Source of the DNA: Halioglobus japonicus
GTDB taxonomy: Bacteria; Pseudomonadota; Gammaproteobacteria; Pseudomonadales; Halieaceae
Assembly (NCBI GenBank): GCA_902705825.1
Contig: CACSIL010000008.1
Location: 1-40,502, forward strand
Direction of reading: 5' to 3'
DNA: 40,502 nucleotides
Below, one piece after another: positions 8,821-16,478 of the stretch. The number at the start of each line of letters is the position of its first letter. The first letter of the stretch is position 1. A model generated the notes under the pieces. It made no database searches and had not been told where the DNA came from. It saw only the letters and a list, made by a program, of their open reading frames with translations. Made by a program: the position numbers and the translations under genes.

Positions 8821-11800
8821 TCAGGGAGGAGCAGTACCATTGAACATATCGGCTGCGAGGTTAAACGCATCAACACCGATTTCAATCCCCATCAATCTTC
8901 CAGGGATGTCATCAACCGGAGGATGAATGCCGCCCCAGATACGCGACAGGCTGCACTGATCAGACGCATCCCGGTACGTAGCCCATTGCAGTGTCATACC
9001 AACGCTGGGCCCTTCTTCAAAGACCAGGAACTCATTGGCTTCTACTTCAAAGCCACTCATCCCACCGGGGAAGTACGCATCACCGGTTAACGCTGTCATG
9101 ATTTCGGCGGCAGCACGTGAGAACGTTGAGTGACCAGAGACATAACCAGCAAAGGGCGGCGTAACAAAGCTCGGACGTTGATAAGGCCACCAGTTCTCCG
9201 CCAGAATCCAGTCAACTCCCGCTTCGTCCGTCGCCGGGTTGACTATATAGTCTGGTCCGCGCCAGGCCATCACTTTGATTTTGCCGACATGTTCACCAGC
9301 AGGGCCAGCCAGCGCATCACCCTCGCCTACCAACTCGACGTAGCCCGGCTCCAGCGGTATACCATTGGCATGATAGGAGGGAAGCTCTGGATTCGAGCTC
9401 TGACCAAGATCAGCCATCGCGCGCAGCGAGGAGATAGGCCGGATATAGTCGTACCACCCTTTCAAGCCCCACGCCGTGACAGCTGCATCGTGCATGCCGC
9501 CACCCAGGGTGAAGTAGGATTTCACTTCCCATTCAAGTTGATCGAGCTCTGGCCCGGCACCGGCAAAACGTCGAGTTGAGAGAGGGTGATCACTGACCTC
9601 ATTCAATATGACAAACCAGTGCCCCGGCGGCGTCTCCGATTCCGGACCATCGGCCCAGAACTCTGCCAGAACACGCGCATAGTCACCACGTGGCACAATC
9701 TGAGGGGTATAAGCCTGGCCGGTTACCGGATTCACTTGATAACCGACACTGGCATCACCGCCATCCAGCGTATTATAGAACTGGTCATAGTCTTCAAACT
9801 GCGTCGGGTAAGACTGAATATTACCGATACTCGCAGGTGAAATATCCATCATTACGCCATCACCGGGGTCCAGATGAGCCGACCAGATTGACACCAGTGA
9901 GAAGGTCCATTTATAAACGTCTGTCAGAGTGCCATCAATCGTTGGAGGCATGCCAGGATCGTGATATAGCCAGTAGTCAAAGCCATTGCGTTCATAAACA
10001 ACGCGATCGTCAGCCTGCAATGCAAAGGGGACAACCCTGCCCCACTCCGGCCCGAGGAACGCAGGTGTAGTACTCACCGGGTTGCCGGACTGGTCGATAG
10101 ACTCCAGCAGCGAGAGTGGCTGCCAGCGATTCAGATCGGTGATATTGGGGTTTCCGGGTAGCTCCGGCTGAAGCACAGCATTAAGTGGCTGATAGCTTTG
10201 GTTCCTGTACTCGTTTGCCTCGTTGGCACCATCGGCCAGCCCGAAATCGATGTAACACTGCGCAATATGATTGCCCAGTGCTGCGGGGGAACCCGCCGTA
10301 TCATCATTGCTGTCGTAACCGAGATACCCCATTAGCGCATCCGCATCGCGAATCGTAGTCCACACGCCTGGCGAGCTCACGAACCGATGGCGCATAAGTC
10401 GATAAACAGCATGACTGATCGCTTCGCGACGAGCCTCCTCCACATCAACCGGCGGCGTTATGTTGATGAGGGGGCAGTCAACACCGGCGCGAGACCGACC
10501 TAACAGCCAGGTTTCCTCGACATCAGCAAACGCAGCCCAGGCGTCATACATAGCCGCCGAAGCGTGGAACAAGTTGCGAGCGTGAATCGTCGGGCGCGCA
10601 AAGTCCTTGCGAATAGCCTGTACCAGCACCTCATTCCAGCGTCTGGCCACATCTACATCCGCATCGGGTGAGACTCCCGGCAAATAATTGGCCGTGACTA
10701 CTGCCGCGGTTTCAGGCATCAACAAGGTAGTCTGCGCGGCATTGATATCATTGATGATACTGCCGTCGGTACTCGACCAGTGCGAAAAGTAGTAGTGCGC
10801 ATCTGCCGGATCGGCCGTCAGGGTGACTTCAGTGCCCGGGGTATAAGAGCCGTCACCGTCGCCATGTACAACAAGCAAGTCCGCCGGCTGCAGCGGTTCA
10901 TCCAATGTAAACAACGTCAAAGTGTTCACATCGAACGTCGCAGTACTGCCAATATTGCGGGCGTACGCGACAATCACAAAATCGCCGGCAACCGTCGGTG
11001 TATGTGCAAAGCTACTGGAACCGCTGTAATCCTGCCCAAGCGACCAATCACCAGCGGGTGAACGCACCCAGAACTGGTATTCGATATTTGACGAGCCACC
11101 CGTTGCTGAGGCCGTATATGTCACCGTTCCAGTTGACTCGAAGGACCCCGGGCTCGGTTTGTCTGCCGCCAGCGACAGCCCAGCTATCGGCGGCAGGTCG
11201 AGCACCTCAATCAGCGTAGCACCGAGTGCCTCAAACGCTGATGCACTACCGGCATTGCGCACAAAGGCCGATATACTGTAGAGCCCTGACGCCTCAGGCT
11301 GCCAGTCCAAGATAGCTGTAGCACCGTATGCCTGGCTGAAAATCGGTGTTCCATCAACTGAATTGACCTGAAACATATACTCATAATCGCCACTACCACC
11401 TGTGGCCTGGGCGGTGAACATCGGCAAATTAGGATCCTGCAGTACGATGGCACCTGATTTGCCTGAACTTACGCCCACAGTTTGAGCTGTAGGAGAGTCG
11501 AGCAACTCAAACGAAAAGAACCCCGGGGCCCCGAGTGGTTCAGCGCTACCAGCGGCGCGGGCGTAGGCTACGACATCAATATTACCGACTGACGCTGGAG
11601 TAGCGGCATAGGAGGAGCTCTCGCTGTAGTCCTGCACCAACTGCCAGGCACCAGCATTCGTGCGCGAGAAGAACTGATACTCGATATCGGAGTCATGTCC
11701 ACCAACGGTCGCAGTGAAGTTCACGCCACCAATACCCTGTAACTGGGCAGGACTTTGCTTGTCGGCGGTAATCACGATCTCGTTATTCGCCGGCGCGTCC

Positions 11801-14343
11801 AGCACATCGAAAATCATCGCGTTAATGGCTTCGTAAGGCGCTGTACTTCCATTGTTTCGTACCGCCACCGTAATGATGTAACGCCCCGGGTTGGGGGGCG
11901 TCGACACATACGTCGATGAAGATCCGTACTCCTGAGCCACCACATTGAAGCCTTCAGGGGTAGTCACCATAAACTGGTATTCATAGCTACCTGAGCCACC
12001 ATTAGCTGAAGCGATAATTGCCACTTCTCCGAGAGTATCGAGAAGCGCGGGGGTCGGTTTATCGGATGTCAATCCAACAGCCAGTACTGGTGCGACAGGC
12101 AGCACATCGAAGACAACGGCTGTTTCTGCTTCAAAATCAGTGAGACTGCCGACATTCCTGGCTCTGCTGACGACAGTATATGAACCGGCCATATCCGGTA
12201 TCACATCGAGTGTTTCCGATGGGCCCCAATCCTGCACCATTGCCCACTGTCCGGCTGGGTCCCTAAGCCAGAACTGAAACTCTGGGCTTCCCGAATCACC
12301 GCTGGTTGTGGCCGTGATTGTCGCGGTGCTGCCGTTGTTCAGGTACATGGGGTCGGGCCTGTCTACAGTCAGCGCCACGCTGTTCAGTGGCGGATCCTGA
12401 GTGACGATGAAACCCAGATTTTGCTCAACCTCATATTCCGCGCTGCTGCCCTTATTGCGCGCGCGTACCATTATTGCAAACTCACCGACGACTGACGGCG
12501 TGTAACTGAATGTATTGGAATTACTGTAATCCTGTATGAGCTGCCAATCGCCCGCTGGCGCCTGTGCCCAGAACTGGTATTCGTACTGGCCAACACCACC
12601 ATCGGCAGAAGCAGTAAAGGTGATGGCGCCCAGTTCCTCTATTCCGCTTGGGGAAGGCTTATCTGCAACCAGGGACAATGTGCCCGGCAGCGCATCTGCA
12701 TAAGTAACCCGATGATTGACAAGCTGGGCGGCGTGAAAGGTCTGAACACCGGTGGGCCAGTCAATTTGCACATCGACGGTGCTACCATCGGCCAAATCAC
12801 CAAGGCCAAAGTGCAGAATACCGGAGCCATCCTGTGCCATCCAGGTTCCACTCGCACTCACCTCTTTGACCTGACTGACCCCGCCTGTCGACGGTGTCAC
12901 GGTGACATAAGCACCAATGCCATTTGCAGCTGAAGCACTGCTGTCGAGTTTGATCTGTAACCAATCGCTGTCGTTGACGGTGTCATTGCGGAAAAGGTTG
13001 GGAGCTACACCCCGGTTTATCTGCAGGACATCCTGATCACCATCTGAATCATAATCGAAAGCAATGACACCGATAGACACCTCGCTATTCACAATACCAT
13101 TAGCCACGGCTACTTCTGTGAATATCGCATTGCCATCGTTCTCAAAAAGCAGTGTCGGCTCATCGAGAAAGGCACCGACCCAGTTTACATTCGGGAATTC
13201 CTCCGCGCAGGAGGCGCAGTCTTCAAAACCATTGGCCTGAAACAAATCGAGATCGCTGTCATTGTCAAAGTCGAACGCAACCACTCCCCAGCCCCAATAG
13301 CCTTTGCGAATACCGGCCACTTCAGTGCCGTCTGTGAAAGTACGGTCACCATTATTGAGATAAAGTCGGTTGCCATCCCAGTGATTGTCCGGAACACCAT
13401 TATCATCCTGATCCAGAAAAATGGAGGTGGTAACAATATCGAGCAAGCCATCACCGTTGATATCGGCTGTATCCATACCCATTTCGGTGCGCCCGGTGGC
13501 AAATCCCGAGCCCGCAGTACCATCCGTGAATGTACCGTCGCCGTTATTCCAATAGAGACGACTTTCGTCGTAATCAGAAGCGATGACAAGATCCGGCCAA
13601 CCGTCGCGGTCGAGATCAGTGAAGCGGGGAGTATGCGGGTACACACCGGCTCGATAGCCGGGAATGCCATTCTGAACGACCCCAGCGGTAATGGTTACAT
13701 CGTCATAATACCCAGGCTGCAGTGCCCCCCGGTTTCTCAATAAGCGACTGATGGGCCCCGTCGTTTCCAGCACATCCATCCACGGCTCAACGTATTCGGC
13801 CACGAAAATATCGAGATAGCCATCCTGGTCATAATCACCGAATGCAACCCCTCGGCCAAAGCGAAACCCGCCCGGTATAGAGGCACCGCGCAGTCCAGCC
13901 TCCTCAGTAAAAACACCGTTGCCGTCGTTGATGTAAAGGTAGTGGCCAAGCTCAATGTGAGCTGTAACATACACATCCAGATCACCATCGTTATCGATAT
14001 CGCCGGCTGCCGCGCTGCGACCGTCGGTAACGAAGGTGAAACCCACTTGTTCACCAATCTCGCTGAAGGTGCCATCGCCGTTATTGCGAAAATAGAGATC
14101 GCGGTCTTCGCGCGTAGGCATGATGATATCGATATCACCATCGTTGTCGAAATCCCCGGTGGTGGCGCCGCCGTCCAGATTCGGTGGCTGCCCATTGCTC
14201 ATAGTGGGCATCGGCAACACCGTTGTTGTCACATCCGTGAAACTGGCCTGAGCCTGACTGGCCATAGTGGCCATGCAAAAGACAGCGGCAGCAAATCGGC
14301 GTGCTGACATTGGCAAAGCTGATACGAAACGGTGCTTTTTCAT
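8821..14343 (-). CDS. Secreted multidomain vanadium-dependent haloperoxidase with VCBS/FG-GAP and Ig-like repeats
   Basis: 1840 aa from the ATG at 14343 (AGGGA 6-7 bases upstream); this start gives a clean signal peptide (KKHR, hydrophobic core, AQA cleavage about residue 35), while the open extension to 14460 does not. Order: about seven FG-GAP/VCBS calcium-type repeats (D-x-D-x-D-G; about 45-460), an ASPIC/UnbV-like segment (about 460-570), six Ig-like repeats of about 100 aa (570-1175), an InlB-B-like repeat (1175-1240), then a vanadium haloperoxidase/PAP2 domain. The full active-site pattern is present: K1628-x6-R1635-P, S1736-G-H1738, and S-R1801-x5-H1807-x3-D. Such enzymes use peroxide to oxidise halide; the acid-phosphatase relatives share the site. 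Monocistronic between two terminators. Substrate halide cannot be read from sequence. Confidence 0.88.
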   Translation of the reverse strand: MKKHRFVSALPMSARRFAAAVFCMATMASQAQASFTDVTTTVLPMPTMSNGQPPNLDGGATTGDFDNDGDIDIIMPTREDRDLYFRNNGDGTFSEIGEQVGFTFVTDGRSAAAGDIDNDGDLDVYVTAHIELGHYLYINDGNGVFTEEAGLRGASIPGGFRFGRGVAFGDYDQDGYLDIFVAEYVEPWMDVLETTGPISRLLRNRGALQPGYYDDVTITAGVVQNGIPGYRAGVYPHTPRFTDLDRDGWPDLVIASDYDESRLYWNNGDGTFTDGTAGSGFATGRTEMGMDTADINGDGLLDIVTTSIFLDQDDNGVPDNHWDGNRLYLNNGDRTFTDGTEVAGIRKGYWGWGVVAFDFDNDSDLDLFQANGFEDCASCAEEFPNVNWVGAFLDEPTLLFENDGNAIFTEVAVANGIVNSEVSIGVIAFDYDSDGDQDVLQINRGVAPNLFRNDTVNDSDWLQIKLDSSASAANGIGAYVTVTPSTGGVSQVKEVSASGTWMAQDGSGILHFGLGDLADGSTVDVQIDWPTGVQTFHAAQLVNHRVTYADALPGTLSLVADKPSPSGIEELGAITFTASADGGVGQYEYQFWAQAPAGDWQLIQDYSNSNTFSYTPSVVGEFAIMVRARNKGSSAEYEVEQNLGFIVTQDPPLNSVALTVDRPDPMYLNNGSTATITATTSGDSGSPEFQFWLRDPAGQWAMVQDWGPSETLDVIPDMAGSYTVVSRARNVGSLTDFEAETAVVFDVLPVAPVLAVGLTSDKPTPALLDTLGEVAIIASANGGSGSYEYQFMVTTPEGFNVVAQEYGSSSTYVSTPPNPGRYIITVAVRNNGSTAPYEAINAMIFDVLDAPANNEIVITADKQSPAQLQGIGGVNFTATVGGHDSDIEYQFFSRTNAGAWQLVQDYSESSSYAATPASVGNIDVVAYARAAGSAEPLGAPGFFSFELLDSPTAQTVGVSSGKSGAIVLQDPNLPMFTAQATGGSGDYEYMFQVNSVDGTPIFSQAYGATAILDWQPEASGLYSISAFVRNAGSASAFEALGATLIEVLDLPPIAGLSLAADKPSPGSFESTGTVTYTASATGGSSNIEYQFWVRSPAGDWSLGQDYSGSSSFAHTPTVAGDFVIVAYARNIGSTATFDVNTLTLFTLDEPLQPADLLVVHGDGDGSYTPGTEVTLTADPADAHYYFSHWSSTDGSIINDINAAQTTLLMPETAAVVTANYLPGVSPDADVDVARRWNEVLVQAIRKDFARPTIHARNLFHASAAMYDAWAAFADVEETWLLGRSRAGVDCPLINITPPVDVEEARREAISHAVYRLMRHRFVSSPGVWTTIRDADALMGYLGYDSNDDTAGSPAALGNHIAQCYIDFGLADGANEANEYRNQSYQPLNAVLQPELPGNPNITDLNRWQPLSLLESIDQSGNPVSTTPAFLGPEWGRVVPFALQADDRVVYERNGFDYWLYHDPGMPPTIDGTLTDVYKWTFSLVSIWSAHLDPGDGVMMDISPASIGNIQSYPTQFEDYDQFYNTLDGGDASVGYQVNPVTGQAYTPQIVPRGDYARVLAEFWADGPESETPPGHWFVILNEVSDHPLSTRRFAGAGPELDQLEWEVKSYFTLGGGMHDAAVTAWGLKGWYDYIRPISSLRAMADLGQSSNPELPSYHANGIPLEPGYVELVGEGDALAGPAGEHVGKIKVMAWRGPDYIVNPATDEAGVDWILAENWWPYQRPSFVTPPFAGYVSGHSTFSRAAAEIMTALTGDAYFPGGMSGFEVEANEFLVFEEGPSVGMTLQWATYRDASDQCSLSRIWGGIHPPVDDIPGRLMGIEIGVDAFNLAADMFNGTAPP
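10880..12685 (-). repeat. Six tandem Ig/fibronectin-like repeats of about 100 aa
   Basis: Six units of near-constant length, each opening with a variant of DKPSP, then EYQFW, a W/V-QDYS-like strand, YTP-x2-GxF and RARNxGS. They are diverged in sequence, so this is old duplication rather than recent slippage. They probably form a stalk between the beta-propeller and the haloperoxidase. Confidence 0.75.
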
Positions 14344-14759
14344 CTTCAATCCCTGGGAATGTAATGCGCTGCGCGACACTGAGCTGCGGCTACCCGTGTT
14401 AAATCCAGCGGCGTCACCGGTTTCGGGGTCTCGTGCATTCTTCAGTTGAGCAGTGGTCATAGGGCCATTCCATGGTCAAAATTTTGTGTTATGTGTGGTC
14501 GAATCTGCGTTCACTGCACTTCGTGCATTACTAAAGTGAATGGCAGCGAATCTTTAGCTGCCTTGACGCAGGCGATACTGCTATTACCGTCTATTTAGTA
14601 TTATTAGGAGCAATATTAGTGCCACTTTACGGAAACCCTTTGGTAGCAAGGCCTGCGCCGGGTAATCAGGCAACCACTTTGAAGAGATGTAAAATTAGGT
14701 GACACTGGAGCAAAAAACGAGGATATATGCACCCTCAATAAGTTAACTATGGCTACAAA
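14344..14759. other. Upstream region of the haloperoxidase gene
   Basis: No gene. The first 117 bp keep the downstream frame open, but the residues are not protein-like. The rest is relatively AT-rich, including several TAATA-type boxes near 14590-14630 that could serve as minus-strand -10 elements, and a TGCAC-GAA-GTGCA dyad near 14515-14530. I cannot choose one promoter. Confidence 0.4.
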
Positions 14760-14792
14760 TAAAAAGAGAATACAGGGCAATTACTGCCCTGT
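14760..14792 (-). terminator. Rho-independent terminator of the GMC oxidoreductase gene
   Basis: Perfect 8-bp arms ACAGGGCA (14772-14779) and TGCCCTGT (14785-14792) with a 5-nt loop, followed on the minus strand by a T-rich tail ending in TTTTT (14765-14761). It starts 27 bp after the stop at 14819. Confidence 0.7.
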
Positions 14793-14818
14793 TCACAACG
14801 TAAATCGGTAAGTCAGTT

Positions 14819-16414
14819 CTACAGGTTGTCGGCTACGCGAAGTGCATTTGCCGCGATGGTGAGGCTGGGGTTGGTTCCGCCGCTTGAAGGGAAAAATGAG
14901 CCATCGACGACATAGAGGTTATCCAGATCGTGCGCCCGATTATTGCTGTCCAGTACGCTGGTCTCAGGGTCATCTCCAAATTTACAGGTTCCGCAAACAT
15001 GACCATAGTTAATATTGTTCCTGCCGCTGAGAATCCGAACGCGATGCTTGCCTGACAGGGTTTGTTTAACCCGTTTGCGAAAGTAGGCATTTCGAGATTT
15101 CAGTTCCTTCGTATACTCGTACTCAAAGCGCATACCATTGGGCGCATTTTTATCCAGCATGATGCGATTGTGACTGTAGGGTAAGTCTTCTACGATAGTT
15201 GCAAACATCGTTGACCGCGCGAACAGCCGCGGTGCAAACTCTGAGGCCTTTGGCAACAGCGGGTTGGTTATCTTGCGCCACCAGCGTGGGTCAGCATCCG
15301 CTACATGGCGCATATAGGCGAGGATAAACACCGCTTCAAAAGGGAAGCCAACTGTCTGGAAAGTGCCCAGCTTGTGCCCGTTATCCATGTAAAAATCGTT
15401 CAGCGCCAATGTCTTTCTGGGGCCCTCCGGCGAGAGCCACTCGGGAGAATCCAAAGCCATAAAATCACTGGTGTGCAACATCAGGTTTCGCCCCACCATT
15501 CCCGAGCTGTTAGCCAGGCCGTCTGGCCAGGTGACTGATGCCGACTTAAGCAGCAATCGCGGCGTCATGTAAGCACCGGCAGCCAGAATCACCGTGCCGG
15601 CCTTGATAACAATGTCCTTACCGTTGTAGTTGGCGCGAATGCCCGTTACCCGCTGTTTATCTGCAAGTAATTCCTCAACCTCGCACTCCGGAAGTATCTC
15701 AGCACCGAATTCGGAAAGCGCAGGTAACAGACAGACCTGCCCCGCTTCGCGCTTGCAGTTCTTCGGACAAATCTCGGTGCACTCGAAACAGTTTGGAACA
15801 TACTCATAACCGACATGAGCACGATAGGGATGTAGCCCCATGTCCTTGAAAGAGTCGTGGAGCGCCTGATCCCGGTCAGCGAGCGGAGGGGGTTCACGCA
15901 AATTCGCCCCCTCGTCGGTATTCAGCACATCTTGTGTTCCGCAGACATGAAACAGTGACTCCGCCTGGCGATAGTAGGGTGTCATTGTTTCGTGAGAGAC
16001 AGGCCAATGCTCGGGCAGGTTGTGTCCTTCAACGTTCGCAAAGTGTTCTTTCGGTGAAAAGTCGCTGCGCTGAAAACGTTCGAGTTGGGCGCCGTAGTGA
16101 CCGGTGGTACCACCTGTACCGCAACCCAATGGCGCAAAAAAATCAGCCTTGCCGAAAGTGGTTGTTCCCTGCAGGCGGCTGGGCCACCAGCCAGTGTGTA
16201 GACGCATATCCTCCTCGGACATATGGCCGGAAGGTGGTTCCGGGGCGTTTAGCGGGCCGCTATGCAAAAACTTCCCTTTCTCCAGAAACAGCACTTTGCG
16301 ACCTTTACGGGCCAGGGCAAGTCCAATCGTTGCCCCCCCCATTCCCGTACCCACCACTACTACGTCCCAATCGCCATCTTCCGGATTCTGTGGAATGTAT
16401 TTAGACACATCCAT
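14819..16414 (-). CDS. GMC-family FAD oxidoreductase
   Basis: 531 aa; AGGAG lies 9 bases before the ATG. The FAD-binding G22-x-G24-x2-G27 loop sits in a VVVVGTGMGG strand, with the adenosine-ribose acid at E45. The C-terminus has GHVCGTCKFG and GGTNPSLTIAANALR, the usual FAD-domain end with His/Asn catalytic candidates. Residues 209-220 form C-x2-C-x3-C-x3-C, comparable to the cysteine cluster of long-chain alcohol oxidase-type members, which could hold a metal or Fe-S site. Substrates of the family are alcohols, sugars or polyols; no signal peptide is visible. It follows the TPR-NDYGEL gene by 64 bp and is probably co-transcribed, which hints at sugar or polyol oxidation within the glycan pathway (inference). 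Confidence 0.87.
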   Translation of the reverse strand: MDVSKYIPQNPEDGDWDVVVVGTGMGGATIGLALARKGRKVLFLEKGKFLHSGPLNAPEPPSGHMSEEDMRLHTGWWPSRLQGTTTFGKADFFAPLGCGTGGTTGHYGAQLERFQRSDFSPKEHFANVEGHNLPEHWPVSHETMTPYYRQAESLFHVCGTQDVLNTDEGANLREPPPLADRDQALHDSFKDMGLHPYRAHVGYEYVPNCFECTEICPKNCKREAGQVCLLPALSEFGAEILPECEVEELLADKQRVTGIRANYNGKDIVIKAGTVILAAGAYMTPRLLLKSASVTWPDGLANSSGMVGRNLMLHTSDFMALDSPEWLSPEGPRKTLALNDFYMDNGHKLGTFQTVGFPFEAVFILAYMRHVADADPRWWRKITNPLLPKASEFAPRLFARSTMFATIVEDLPYSHNRIMLDKNAPNGMRFEYEYTKELKSRNAYFRKRVKQTLSGKHRVRILSGRNNINYGHVCGTCKFGDDPETSVLDSNNRAHDLDNLYVVDGSFFPSSGGTNPSLTIAANALRVADNL

Positions 16415-16478
16415 GCTTAGCCGCTCCTGTTAATCGCGCACCAGAAGGTATCGCGTTCTGAATTTATCACTCGGGTTA

